A stretch of DNA of 64,000 nucleotides, taken from positions 146,758,864-146,822,863 of the forward strand of contig CP136064.1 of NCBI GenBank assembly GCA_032622095.1. The letters are read 5' to 3'. Shown here in pieces: positions 24,958 to 37,013 of the stretch. The translations under genes were made by a program, and so were the position numbers. Origin of the DNA: Siphonodentalium dalli (taxonomy: Eukaryota; Mollusca; Scaphopoda; Gadilida; Siphonodentaliidae). Position 1 is the stretch's first letter; each line of letters starts with the position of its first letter. The notes under the pieces were generated by a model. That model saw nothing but the letters and a program-made list of their open reading frames with translations, was not told the origin of the DNA and ran no database searches.

Positions 24958-25850
24958 TCATTCATGTGTCATCAATGTTGGATCAGTGGGAACTCGATAG
25001 CACTCGGACCTCTTAACTCGATATGAGAAAGCACCGAGCTGTGCACCAACAAACCTCCGTAGTGTTAACCAGTCATTTTCCAACGAGGTACTGATCATGC
25101 CGTGAATGCTTCTCTCTATCAGAGAATATATACACGATATCACCAACCGATATATCAGCTATGGACTGCCTCTTCTCAGGTGGTACTTTGGACACTTCGC
25201 TATATTGATGGTTCTGTAAAAGTGTGTATTGTGTTGAGACAAAATTAAGTCTCGGTCGGTCACTGGAAGCTTCTCACTAGTGAATTGATCTCTTTGGTAC
25301 ATCATTTTATGGGCTGACATTCCACTGGAACGAATTCTTATATTTATTCTGGCGATAATCATGCTTGGTTTGGTGTCAGTTAGTGGTTCTGCCCATTTCG
25401 ATGAAAATATTATTTTTATTCAAAATAGTATCAACGCAGAGAGATTGGAAGGCTGGAGCCGAATCAGTTTGAATAACTACCGTGGTCCATCAAGTGGTGC
25501 AATTTGGATACACAAGCGAACGAGTGCATCCCGAAGTGTAGATACCTGTTCATTGTCGACAAGCATGTGATGGTTAGTTTCACGCAATATAAGAATGAAC
25601 TGACAATTTCGTCTGCAAACATCTGCTGCAAAAGATATACCAATCATTTCTGGTGGATCACTCGTTGACTGATCTTTGATGACCTTGGGTAGCGGCCGAA
25701 GAGAAGCACATTTGTGGCATCCCATTGCTATAGTATCAATCATTTTGTCCATATCTAATGCATAGATATAACGATGGCAAACAAACTTCAGTTGGTGTGA
25801 TGTTGGGTGATCCAACTTCAAATGAAGAGCTGTTACTAGTCAGCCAATAT
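24958..25850 (-). pseudogene. Integrase remnant of the Gypsy-like element
   Basis: Read on the minus strand, 25821-25690 has the H-x-H...C-x-x-C spacing of the integrase zinc-binding domain (HPTSH, then CHKC). The core follows (SFAADVC). The second catalytic-Asp region is visible as IQTDSAPAFQSL at 25439-25475. Downstream text typical of this retroelement branch is RDQFTSEKLPVTDRD (~25300-25250), and a C-terminal segment ending SYRVKRSECYRVPTD lies at ~25030-24985. Several frameshifts and stops break the frame. In life it would insert the element's cDNA into the genome; it is not functional here. Confidence 0.8.
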
Positions 25851-26199
25851 CGCGTGGGACAACAATACACTCCTTTAATATCAGTGGATAGAGGTTCTTG
25901 ATGTTTAACAATGAGCAAACGGTCTTTTGCGATAGACGACATTGAGATACCTCTTTATATCGCGAACGTGTGTAGTTTTCTTTGATGGCCTAGTCCCCTG
26001 CTTGAGGTGACCATGTGTGCGACGTACATGTAGATCTGGGCACTCTGATTGAGTTTGTATCCAAGTTGATCTGCTTGTGAATGGCAGTCAAACTTTTCCC
26101 GAAACACTGTCCTGTACTGATAAGTGCGACATGCTGAATGAGTACACTCTTCGGCATTTCTACTTTAGAAATTTGACACTAAATTTGTACCTCCCTTTA

Positions 26200-26573
26200 T
26201 GTGACGAACAGATAATTGGTATCGACTGACAACCATTAGGAATGTAGATACCCGAGGGCTGGCAGAAAACTCGCCCCTGCACAACTTTTCAAATGCTTGT
26301 ATGCATGGTTTGCTGTCAGTGAGAAGACACACCTGTTGTTCACTCTCGATAATAAAGGGGCTGAAATGTTTTAAAGCAGCAGCTATGCTCCGTGCTTCTA
26401 TCTCGCATGGAAGCCACGATGGTTGCTGTTCCCTAACTTCGAACTTAAGAATCTCGTGAGATGTGGTTTGTCATCGTGCACTGCATGCATAGTTGCTCCA
26501 CATTCTTTGACTGATCCATCGGCGACGATCCACATCTGTTCACTTCGTTGAAGCATTGTTAGCTCAACTTTAC
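26200..26573 (-). pseudogene. RNase H remnant of the Gypsy-like element
   Basis: Minus-strand translation shows MWIVADGSV near 26520-26545, with the first catalytic Asp in the ADGS context, then FLSSKLGNS. Downstream, [14 protein letters not shown] near 26270-26315 carries a second Asp typical of retroelement RNase H. The segment starts immediately beside the inserted tandem-core element, and its frame matches the RT frame on the other side of that insertion. Stops and shifts occur further downstream. Confidence 0.8.
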
Positions 26574-26580
26574 TTTGTAA

Positions 26581-28792
26581 AGTTTGAGCTATTGCCATGG
26601 CTTTGTCGTCCGTCGTCTGTGTGTGCGTGTGTACGTGTGTACGTAAGGCGTCAACAATGCAGTCTACAGGTCGTACCTTTGGTCGGATCATTATGAAATT
26701 TGTCATAGCTGTTGACATCAACATTTAGACCAGAATGATTAATTTTGGGGTCATTCGGTAAAAAAACATGGCCGCCAGTGGCCATCTTGCATTTCAAAAT
26801 TCAATCCATTAGCACGGGCTACAGGGCGTACTGTTTGTCTGATCGTCATGAAATTTGTCATGGATGTTAATATTGACATGTAGATGGGAACAAGTAATTT
26901 TGGGGTCATTCGGCCCAAAAACATGGCCGCCAGCAGCCATCTTGGATTTTACTCTTTGTATGACTAAATTCTTTAGCACGGGCTACAGGTCGTACGTTTA
27001 GTCTGATCATCATAAAATTTGTCAAGAATGTTAATAATGACATGTAGATGGGAACGAGTCATTTTGGGGTCATTCGGCCAAAAAACATGGCCGCCAGCAG
27101 GCATCTTTGATTTCACTCTTTGTATGACTAAATCCTTTAGCACGGGCTACAGGTCGTACCTTTAGTCCGATCATCATAAAATTTGTCATGGCTGTTGAAA
27201 TTGGAATGTAGATGTGAACGAGTCATTTTGGGGTCATTCGGACAAAAAACATGGCCGCCAGCGGCCATCTTGGATTTCAAAATTCAATCCATTAGCACGG
27301 GCCACAGGTCGTACCTTTAGTCTGATCATCATGAAATTTGTCATGGGTGTTAATATTGACATGTAGATGGGAACGAGTAATTTTGGGGTCATTCGGCCAA
27401 AAAACATGGCGGCCAGCAGCCTTCTTGGATTTTACTCTTTGTATGACTAAATTCTTTAGCACGGGCTACAGATCGTACCTTTAGTCTGATCATCATCAAA
27501 TTTGTCATGGATGTTAATATTGACATGTAGATGGGAACGAATAATTTTGGGGTCATTCGGCCAAAAAACATGGCCGCCAGCAGCCATCTTGGATTTTACT
27601 CTTTGTATGACTAAATCCTTTAGCACGGGCTACAGGTCCTACTTTTAGTCTGATCATCATAAAATTTGTCAAGAATGTTAATAATGACATGTAGATGGGA
27701 ACGAGTCATTTTGGGGTCAATCGGCCAAAAAACATGGCCGCCAGCAGCCATCTTGGATTTTACTCTTTGTATGACTAAATCCTTTAGCACGGGCTACAGG
27801 CCGTACCTTTAGTCTGATCATCATAAAATTTGTCGTGAATGTTAATAATGACATGTAGATGGGAACGAGTCATTTTGGGGTCATTCGGCCAATAAACATG
27901 GCCGCCAGTGGCCATCTTGGATTTCAAAATTTAATCCATTAGCACGGGCCACAGGTCGTACTGTTCGTCTGATCATCATAAAATTTGTCATGGATGTTAA
28001 CAATGACATGTAGATGGGAACGAGTAATTTTGGGGTCATTCGGCCAAAAAACATGGTCGCCAGCAGCCATCTTGGATTTTACTCTTTGTATGACTAAATC
28101 CTTTAGCACGGGCTACAGGTTGTACCTTTAGTCTGATCATCATAAAATTTGTCATGGCTGTTGAAATTGGAATGTAAATGGGAACGAGTAATTTTGGGGT
28201 CATTCGGCAGAAAAACATGGCCGCCAGCAGCCATCTTTGATTTTACTCTTTGTATGACTAAATCCTTTAGCACGGGCTACAGGTCGTACATTTAGTCTGA
28301 TCATCATAAAATTTGTCATGGCTGTTGAAATTGGAATGTAAATGGGAACGAGTCATTTTGGGGTCATTCGGACAAAAAACATGGCCGCCAGTGGCCATCT
28401 TGGACTTCAAAATTTATTCCATTAGCATGGGCCACAGGTCGTACTGTTCGTCTGATCATCATGAAATTTGTCATGGTTGTTAATATTGGATTTTACTCTT
28501 TGTATGACTAAATTCTTTAGCATAGGCTACAGGTCGTACCTTTAGTCTGATCGTCATAAAATTTGTCATGAGTGTTAACGATGACATGTAGATGGGATAC
28601 AATCATTTTGGGGTCATTCGGCCGAAAACATGGCCGCCAGCAGCCATCTTGGATTTTACTTTTCTCTTCATGTCTATAAACTAGTATTAGACAGTCAACT
28701 TTCCACATTCCTAATCGCTCCATTGACTGTAATACATTAAATTATTCCCTTTCCAAGTTGAGCTACAGTGTCATTGACACTTTCATTATTGA
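26581..28792 (-). mobile_element. 2.2 kb tandem-core element inserted in the Gypsy pol gene
   Basis: TTTGTAA is present on both sides (26574-26580 and 28793-28799), giving a 7-bp target duplication. One end has a head (AGTTTGAGCTATTGCCATGG, then CTTTGTCGTCCGTCG). The core has 12 units containing AACATGGCCGCCAGCAGCCA, with spacings that fall mostly at ~154 or ~164 bp. The other end has a tail (AACTTTCCACATTCCTAATC, then CCAAGTTGAGCTACAGTGTC) that recurs at 41885-41990. Head text resembles the pearl-like family head at 49460-49510. Orientation is arbitrary because nothing is coded; 60-codon minus-strand frames inside the units are repeat shadows. Confidence 0.85.
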
Positions 28793-28799
28793 TTTGTAA

Positions 28800-29795
28800 G
28801 GTGACACTGAGCTTTGGCCAAAGCAACAGTAATACGTCCGACCATACGAGTGTGTCGCTTGATGCGCCACCTGCGACAACGTCGTCCAGAGGAGCAAGTA
28901 AGTGTGCACACTGTGGAATTACATGAGCAAGAATTTGGTATGACCCAATAAAGGCTCTCATTCTTCGAACTGTAGTAGGATGGGTGCACGTCGACAATGT
29001 GGCAATACGGTGACTACTCTTCCAAATGCCATTTGCTCCATTTCCACCCAAGCATTTTGGTAGACTTGGGGGCTGTAACTGTTTTACTGGAAGAAATTTG
29101 AGTCCACCTTATCAAACGCTTGAAGTTAACAAGTCAAGTTATCTAACATTTCCTCTGGGCTGTTCCCGCCACAAAAAAGGTCATCGGCCAGTTTCCTTCA
29201 CAAGTTCTCCAAGTACACAGGATATGAGTTCTTCAAGGGCTGTCTCGGAACCAGGCATCCCCGTTGCTGTTCGAATATACACTCGTATGCCTTTGAATGA
29301 TTTTGTCAATTTTGTCAACATATCGATGCTATGCAATCTTTCAAAGGTTCTACATCACGCATTACCGATGGCTGGGGTTTGCTGTAATGCCCAACATCTG
29401 CAAATGCTGTCATAAGCCGATATCCACCGTTTCTTGATTAAAAAAGATGGGTTGATATACTCTGCAACAACATCGATGTCCTCTGGTTTCTTGAAAACAC
29501 CCAACCCCTCTAATTCATGAAAATTTTCCTGTAATTGGACAAGCTTGTCTTTTGAATATTGTGGAATTCTGCCTTTTCTTTGTGGCGGTTCAACGGGACT
29601 GATGTTGACAACATTCTCAAATTTGCCATTCGTGCCATTGTATCCAGGAAACACTGAGTCGAATACAGCATCATACTGAGCCAACACTGCTTGGAATTTG
29701 CGCTTTATGTCCACTGGTAGAATGTTATGCGGATCCAGAGCTACTGTCTGCGAGTGTAAGCTCGAATTCTTCATCCGTCCACTTGCATGTGACAT
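28800..29795 (-). pseudogene. Reverse transcriptase remnant of the Gypsy-like element
   Basis: The minus-strand N-terminal part (29795-29355) contains QRKGRIPQYSKDKL and NPSFLIKK, typical of the RT fingers region. The catalytic box is seen as [11 protein letters not shown], with the Asp pair encoded at 29180-29191. After further shifts, the connection region reads RRMRAFIGSYQIL...LLAPLDD (~28970-28890), matching the conserved FhG-type motif of Ty3/Gypsy RT-RNase H junctions. A 129-codon frame on the opposite strand (29026-29415) is its shadow. The gene is inactive because of frameshifts and stops. Confidence 0.85.
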
Positions 29796-30189
29796 GGTTG
29801 TGGAAGGTCACCCATTTGCATGTGCAAAATCTTTATAATCACTCTTTTCATACAGTTTCTTTGTTTCTTGTGATGTAGAATCGCATCTTGTTCTTGTGAT
29901 TCTACATAACAAGAAACATGTGTGAACATGCTGTTTGTACCACATTTGCCTTGAATGATAGAGCAAGTTGAGAAATGTCCATTTGCATGTGAGTCCATAT
30001 CTGGCAATTTTCCATACACGAGCAGAATTTGTCCAAACTGTATGTTTTTTTCTGGAGACTAATCAGTGTGTTTGTATTATTCAGAATTCATATTCTATGC
30101 CCAACAGAGTTTATCAGGGCATGCGTTGGCCAGGTTCGTGAATTGAAACACTTTCCCTCACATCGTGGTTCAAGAGCAACAACTGAATC

Positions 30190-30480
30190 AGAATCAATGT
30201 CTTCCGACAACTTTATTTCTAGGAAGTAGCCAGGCGAAATGTTGGTTTTCTGTGTAGGAGCCCTCAACATATGAACCTTTGTTTGACATAGTCATACAGA
30301 GTGGCGACACAGGGTATCTTCTTGGTGACCATAGAAAAATGAAGCATTCTCGCCAACATTTACAACAGGTTGAGCCGGCGTACACTGATATCATTTTGTA
30401 ACATAAACGGTACACCAGCCAAAATGTCCACATCAAGGTCCTCTTCATCAAGAGCATCGAGTGTGAAAGAAATCTCATCT
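30190..30480 (-). pseudogene. Protease-region remnant of the Gypsy-like element
   Basis: Minus-strand text DLDVDILAGVPFM (encoded at about 30402-30441) and, in another frame, YFLEIKLSEDIDSDSVVALE (30190-30245) resemble the segment between retropepsin and RT in this retroelement branch. The protease active-site triplet itself was not identified. Frames are broken. Confidence 0.6.
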
Positions 30481-30605
30481 CGCATTAATATAATTTAGTT
30501 TCCCCAAGAACTCTGAGACCTCACATCGGTCTGTAATGGTGGTTATATTATCCATGAAACGTCTGATGGAGATATGTAAGTTCGTAAACTCTGCCACCAC
30601 GCCAC

Positions 30606-30737
30606 TACTTAAACAAGGATAAAGAGTTTAGATCAATGTAATGACAATAATTATCTTCTAGCAATCGACAAACGTTAAATATGACTATTCGTTGAACAAG
30701 ATTTTACACAAGAGAAAAGTTGTTTTTTTCTCATCAG
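30606..30737 (-). repeat. 5' LTR-like direct repeat of the Gypsy-like element
   Basis: Partner of 24421-24542; the two are roughly 90% similar by eye with small indels. Confidence 0.75.
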
Positions 30738-32399
30738 ATGTTACCCTTTGAAGAATGATCAGTAATATTTCATAGTATATTATCCTTTTTCATGAATATA
30801 ATATAGTGAAGTCGGACATAGAAAAATAAAAAGTTAATTTTAACAATTTTCTCTACCGTTGTTTGTGGCGGTAAGAAAAATCATTTCTACACTTATTTTA
30901 CCCAGCGATTTAATTTGATGTTTGTTGTAAAATTGATCGTATAAATGGTTATCTGGTTTATATGCAGTGCTAAATGATGACACCCTTACATTACGTAACA
31001 ATTCAAATTGTTAAAAAATAAAATACATTTAACTTTATCTTAGCAAAAAAATAAAAAATACTCTTAACTTTATCTGTATTACTGTAGACGTTTTAGAACT
31101 TGGATTTAAATTTTCGACTGATACTATCGGTAAATACTATTAGATCATAGACAGTGTGTTGATGGACTGAGAATTCCCCCTGCGGCTATAGGGGTACCAT
31201 TCCCGCAAGCCCTAGTGGAAACCCTGCTTTATGTCTCATTGTCTGAACATTCTGAACTCATAATATCTTTGAAACGCTGATAGCATAAGAAACATTCCCT
31301 TCCTTTAAAAACGTTTCAACTCAAAGTAAATTTAACTTGAATAATAAATTGACATTAAAATGACCATGTTCAATTGTTTATAAATAAAGCTAATACACAA
31401 CTATTACATTGCTCTGAGGTGCATGGATATGCAGTATTATCAACCCAAGGATGCTATTGTCCACCAAAGATTGAAGTGGTCCTCAATAATTGGTTGATAA
31501 TTCCATAATTCCCTATTTCATCTTCAATATTCATTGTATTTCAAAGGTATGTAATTACTCTCTTACTATTGTGATAATTCCATGTTTATGTTTTTTTTTA
31601 TCTGTTTTTTTTTTTTTTTGCTATTAAGTTATATATTTTGTTTACTTTTTACAATTTTACAAATGCCTTTGAAGAGCCAACTTAAGATCTTTCTTAGTTA
31701 CATGATTTGTATACACTTGCAAGTTTTATATACATTCCCATTTATTATTTGTCAAACTGAAGAATAAGCATGACACATGTACACTTACATTTATCTGTCT
31801 GTAGAAGATTATATATAGTAGATTCCTGAACTTTTACGAAAACCCTGTGCATTCTCTTATATTTGTGTGTCTCCCATAGGGAGGCTCGAATATATAAGAG
31901 AATACATTGGCCTAACAATATTTACATTGACCTTGTAAGCCTGTGCATTCTCTCATATATGCGAGGCTCTCTATGACACAGGATCTTTAATGCTGCACCA
32001 GCGCAACTTCCATCATGAAATGATTAAACATATTTATTTGTCTAAATATATATACATGGCAAATTCACATACAGGTTTTAAGACAATGAGATTAAAGAAC
32101 AAATGTCATTCTCACTTATGGGTACCTCCTCACCCATGTCTCATTACTTTGAAAATAATAAAAATAACAATGGCAAAGAAATAGAAATAAAAATATCAAT
32201 GACAAAGAAGATAGTTCCAGTATATTGTTTACTGCACATGTGTCTTGTATATGGTTCATACTAGGTAACAATGAAATTGCTAATTTTTGTTTTAGAAGTT
32301 TTAATTTGCCCAAAATTTAAGGAAAACGCATTTCAAACCAAAAAGGCAATAACAACGCATAAATGAAATTGATAATGAAAACATGACATTTATAGCTTA
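30738..32399. other. AT-rich sequence, no gene seen
   Basis: A 12-bp-stem hairpin (ATTCTCTTATAT / ATATAAGAGAAT) lies at 31851-31903, and GCATTCTCTYATAT recurs at ~31949. The rest is unremarkable. Confidence 0.45.
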
Positions 32400-33310
32400 A
32401 CTTGACAAAGTCAAATGTCTGCCATCTGTCTGTCAGCAATTTCCATTAGCATACCCTACAGGACACATCTCTCATCCGATCGTCACCAAACTTCATATGG
32501 ATCTTTGGGGTGACCTTTAGATGGAAACATAAATTTTTTCCAAAATTTGTTAAAAAACATGACCACCATCAGTGGATGATCACCCATCTTGGATTTCAAA
32601 TTTGATCCATCGGAACACCCTGCAGCCCGCATTTATTGGAGAATTGTTTTGAATATAATCATCATGTTTAGGATAACCTCTAGATGGGAGCTACGAATTT
32701 GATTGATTTTCAATGAAAAACTATGGCCTCCAGCAGCCATCTTTGATTTTACTCTTTGCATGACTAAATCATTTGGAACACCCTAAGGACCACATCCCTC
32801 ATCCGATCATCAACAAGCTTCATATGAATTTTTGTGTGACCGCTAGATGGGAGCCGTAAAAAAATTCCGAATTTGAAAAACATAGATTATCGCCAGCAGC
32901 TATCTTGGATATCACTCTTTGCATGCCTAAATCCTTCTACACACTGTACAGGCCACTTCCCTCATCCAATTATCACCAATCTTCATATGGATCTTCGAGG
33001 TGTCCTCCATATTCTTGTTCTGAAATTCAATAAAAAATGTGGCCGCCATCTTGGATTTAACTTTTTGCATGATTCCTAAATCCCTCATTCGATCATCCCT
33101 AAACATCATATGGATATTCAGGGTGACCACTTTTTTTTTTCTTCAAATTTCATTAAAAAACATGGCCACTAGCCAACCATCTAGGATTTCACACTGGAAT
33201 CCATTGGAACATCCTGCAGCTGACATCAAATCTCTAATCGAATCAGCCAAGTGATTCCCAATCGAATCGATTCTCGAATCGAATCAGCCAAGTGATTCCC
33301 AATCGAATCA
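32400..33310 (+). repeat. Tandem-core repeat array related to the pol insert
   Basis: Five or six degenerate ~155 bp units contain CTCATCCGATCATCACCAAA, CTTCATATGGAT, GACCTTTAGATGG and CCAGCAGCCATCTT-like text. They start after a head (CAAATGTCTGCCATCTGTCT). The array ends in two 36-bp copies of AATCGAATCAGCCAAGTGAT (33234-33310). Similar end text occurs near 41680-41740. Confidence 0.75.
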
Positions 33311-33689
33311 AATCTCACATCGAATCATTGCATCAGTGGTATCAAGAGTGAAGATGTAAATATCACTCGACTGAGTTGCCATACTGGTATCAGTTTGCTC
33401 ACTTGGTAATGATGATATGGTCATCGTTGTATAATGTAAATATTATCAATAAAGTAAAAAAGAAAGAAGATATATGATTCTCAGGAAATTTTTTTTTAAT
33501 CAATGCGGGAGCGAGGGCTTTATTTTTTATTTTTTATTTGTTTCTGCCCACCGACTGGTATAGTGAGCATGGGTTCCCAGGTCCAGAAAATGTAGGGAGA
33601 ACTTTGTAATGGATTTAAACTAATTTAATCTGATATAATTAAGAATGACAAATTATGACATTATACTACCCATACATCATATAGGGATT
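33311..33689. other. Short interval without gene
   Basis: No feature seen. Confidence 0.4.
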
Positions 33690-34320
33690 ACCTAGAATCT
33701 CATATATATTTTGAAGACCTCTGTCTGTCTGTCTGTTTGTCATTAATACAAATCTTCGATTCTCGACCGATCGGGACGAAACTTGGTACGTGTGTGTAGT
33801 TTTCCAGGCGGTGGTCGTTGTCGTATTGGCGAGCCTGTGCGACGCCCGTGCAGCGCATGCGCAGACGAGATCTCGGAAACGGGTGGAGCTATCGACTTGA
33901 AATTTGGTATGTGAATGTATCTTGCCCCGGATACAAATTTTATCGGGTCGCCGAGCCCGTGCGACGCCAGCTTCGCGCATGCGCAGACGAGATCTCGGAA
34001 ACGGGTGGACCTATCGACTTGAAATTTGGTATGTGAATGTATCTTGCCCCGGATACAAATTTTATCGGGTCGCCGAGCCTGTGCGGCGCCAGCTTTGCGC
34101 ATGCGCAGACCAGATCTCGGAAACGGGTGGAGCTATCGACTTGAAATTTGGTATGTGAATGTATCTTGCCCCGGATACGAATTTTATCGGGTCGCCGAGC
34201 CCGTCCGACCCCAGCTTCGCGCATGCGCAGACGAGATCGCGGAAACGGGTGGAGCTATCGACTTGAAATTTGGTTTTTGAATAGCCCGGACAACGTCGGG
34301 CTCATCGGCTAGTGATATAT
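33690..34320 (-). mobile_element. Compact head/tail element with four 122-bp tandem units
   Basis: Read on the minus strand it starts ACTAGCCGATGAGCCCGACG (34313 downwards), a variant of the head seen at 3208. It ends in a (CAGA)n tract at ~33740-33722. The core consists of nearly identical 122-bp units: GAGATCTCGGAAACGGGTGG occurs at spacing 122 from ~33866 to ~34234, with GACTTGAAATTTGGTATGTG and CGCATGCGCAGAC in each. Open frames of up to 119 codons on both strands are repeat products. Confidence 0.8.
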
Positions 34321-34579
34321 ATATTGATAGGTTTTTAATGTCAGCACAATCAAGTTTAACAACATGCAGAACTATACATATCCAATTCATATAAAAATAC
34401 GGAGTGCCAATACAGTCTAAATGAAAAGATAAAGTGATCTTCCAAACTATCATAGAAAGTCTTGATTCACTTATTCCGCTGACTAATTAGAGACTGTATA
34501 TGTGCCGCAATGAATGATAGACTATAAAACTTCAAATAACCATCATAAACATGGCCAACATACATCGCTTTTCAAACTG

Positions 34580-34780
34580 TATCTCCGGCAAAGATATCTT
34601 GGACACTGAATGAATTAAATGGTTATATATTTCTTGCAAGATTCTAGAAGAAAAATCGAAAATCGGTACAAAGTACCTAAAGTACGCGCACGGTCAAACC
34701 TGATCAGGTTCAACTTCCACTAGACCATGTGACAGTCATTTCATTATAAAAGCCCTCTTAGGTAAGTCTGCGGTCTCTTA
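34580..34780 (+). repeat. Left inverted terminal repeat of the DIRS-like element
   Basis: Begins TATCTCCGGCAAAGATATCT. It pairs with the reverse complement of 41190-41385 at high similarity. Confidence 0.85.
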
Positions 34781-35384
34781 ATTTCTTCTACCTCGCAAGA
34801 TAAGTCGCTATGTTCATCTATTCAAACTTTAATGAACGTTGTCTTGACCATATTGTTAATGACACCGCGACGTTTCCTAATTTCGTGCAATGACACGTGT
34901 TTCCTTTTTCGGAATTACGTCTTCACAATTGATCAACAATCCTTTATTCTACAATTCTGTCTCGTCATTGTTTGCTAGGGGGTTTGAGAATTCCTCTCTT
35001 CAATGACAGTGCTCCGTGGATATATAATTGCAATAACCTCTAAAACAATTTTGTTTTGTTTACGAGAATCACTCAGAATAAATGTCGTTTTTTGTTTCGC
35101 AAACAATGCCTTTTCTCGTTTGGACTTCACGCTCTTAGAATAATTCGGGTTCTCATCGGGATTTTCAAACATGTACCGGTTGCAATACGGTGTTGACTTA
35201 TAAACTATGCCTCCAGTTTGGAGTGGTCACTTTGACTGAAAATTCCTATCAGAACAATTTGGAAAGAATATTGTACAATATTTCTACTCACGGATCCAGA
35301 TAAACTAGCCTATGTGAGGCTTAAAGTATTAAATTCTTTTACGATGACAACTTCGTAAATATTATTTTCCCTCTTGACGTGGCA

Positions 35385-36565
35385 CCTTCTTCTGCCTCCT
35401 CCATACAGCCTGAGGGCTTGGAGTTGGTTGGTGGTCATGCCTCCTCTAATTTAGTCGCTGCCTCCACAGCCTTGGCTGAGAAGGGCAGCGATGGAAGTTC
35501 AGTGACATATACCGCTGGTCCTGCCTCCGGCGTGTCCGGGTTCTTTCCTTTGCTGCACATGCCGGCTACTTGCCATAGCTACCACAACACTGGTGGTCCA
35601 TAAAGCTTGCAAGCCCCGGTGCTATCGACCCATTGCCTGCCTTGCAGTGCAATGTGTCACCTGCCACCGCACGGGTTCCAACCTGTCCTCCATTCGTCGG
35701 GTCTTTCACGGCTTCCGTCCCTCCTGGTCCTGGGGTGGGCCGGTTATTCTTCTGCGTTTGTGCCACCTCCCCCAGTGTGGCCTTGGCCTTATGGTTCCTG
35801 ACCTTCTTCGGCTCCCAGGCCAGATCCTTTCCAGGCTTCTATCTTAAATCCCGAGGCACCAGAATTTGTTCCTCATCAAACCAGGCAACCTACTAGTCGG
35901 GATACTTGCCCCGTTTCTCCATATCTTTGACAGATGGTGCCACATGGTGACGAGGATGTGCTGTCACTACATACCCCGAATTTGGAAGCATTTGATGCGT
36001 GTCCGAATTTGCCATGTCCATCCGAGAGTGCCTTCCAAGAGGGTAGTTTCAGACGGGTCAGTCCTTCGATTTTAGGCTAACACTAAGTCTTGTGCACCAT
36101 TTTTTGCATGCATTAATACCAGCACAGTACTAACAGTGCCTAGGAAAACAGGCACACTACTGCATTGTTGTTGTTCAATTAAACGGGGTCTGGCCACGGA
36201 TATCTCTATTTATCGCTACCACTGAGCTAAAATGTCAACAACATGGACCCTCTTTGATAATTATTATATAATTTCCCAACAACTTCCACAATATTGCACT
36301 AGTACAATTCGAACAGGACGCGCGATAAAACCTGTTTTCCCCACAATCGAAGGACTGGATGGGGCCTCCATATCAGGATGAAACAATAACGCATGGCGCC
36401 TTTTTCTGCAAACTTGGTACAGCCTGCGCTGCAGGCTCGGAGTTGGTTGGTGGTCATGCCTCCTCTATTTGTAGTCGCGGTCTCCACAGCCTCCACAGAG
36501 AAGAGCAGTAGTGGATGTTCTGTGACATCTACCGCTGGTCCTGCCTTGATCAATCCGGGTTCATT
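35385..36565 (+). repeat. Two ~170-bp direct repeats in the gag-like region of the DIRS element
   Basis: GGAGTTGGTTGGTGGTCATG, ACCGCTGGTCCTGCCT and GACATMTACCGCTGG occur at 35385-35560 and 36393-36565. Plus-strand frames here are rich in Ser, Ala and Pro and could be a remnant of a gag-like ORF (35379-35603, 36393-36692). No domain is recognised. Confidence 0.6.
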
Positions 36566-36654
36566 CTGCCGCGGCCCATACAGGTTTTCAGCACTTTTTC
36601 TCTTCATGGCTACACCATTGTTACCTGTCACTGATAGGTCGCGATCATTAAACA

Positions 36655-37013
36655 GATTTTTTGTACAATATTACCTCCGTTATTTGTACTAGCCTACCAA
36701 TGAACCGGCTGCAGCCATTGCAGGCCCTGTCCCAGTAGGAGCCGATCCTGTGCTTCTCACAGGTATGCCAAAAGCTGACTTGTGGTGTGACTCTTCTGTG
36801 CCCGCGACCATGCTCAGGGGTCAGACCCTGGCATGCGATTTAAACAGTGAGTGTACCACTTGCAATTGCATTGGTGTGGAAACTCTCAGTAAACTGCTGA
36901 GAACTTGGCTCACTGTATTGTCAGTGATGACAATTGATACAAACTAACCACGGAGGTCCCCGTGATCCAGTCATGTCGCCCATTTCCATCTTTTCCCATG
37001 AAAAGACCTCCTG
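36655..37013 (+). repeat. Direct repeat flanking pearl-like copy II, left copy
   Basis: TTTGTACAATATTACCTCC, GCTCAGGGGTCAGACC and TGATGACAATTGATAC, through to TCTTTTCCC.GAAAAGACC, are repeated at 39005-39368 with perhaps 25% divergence. Confidence 0.75.

Larger units (their letters stand above)
24421..30737 (-). mobile_element. Degenerate Ty3/Gypsy-like LTR retrotransposon
   Basis: About 120-bp direct repeats bracket the element (24421-24542 and 30606-30737). Between them, on the minus strand, are protease-region, reverse transcriptase, RNase H and integrase remnants in the normal pol order. A gag region is not recognisable, because the protease-region remnant lies close to the 5' repeat. 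Frames are broken by many stops and shifts. A 2.2 kb tandem-core element interrupts pol between RT and RNase H. A possible primer-binding segment beginning TGGTGGCAGAG lies just inside the 5' repeat on the minus strand near 30590. The repeats are short for LTRs and do not show clean TG..CA ends, so their exact limits are uncertain. Confidence 0.8.

Noticed and set aside
29026-29415. 129-codon plus-strand frame
   Set aside because: It is antisense to the reverse transcriptase remnant, which shows recognisable motifs on the minus strand.
24421-30737. Possible endogenous retrovirus
   Set aside because: No envelope-like region is seen. The space after integrase is short, and the motifs fit an invertebrate Ty3/Gypsy retrotransposon.
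33666-34280. Several 72-119 codon frames on both strands
   Set aside because: All are translations of the 122-bp tandem units.
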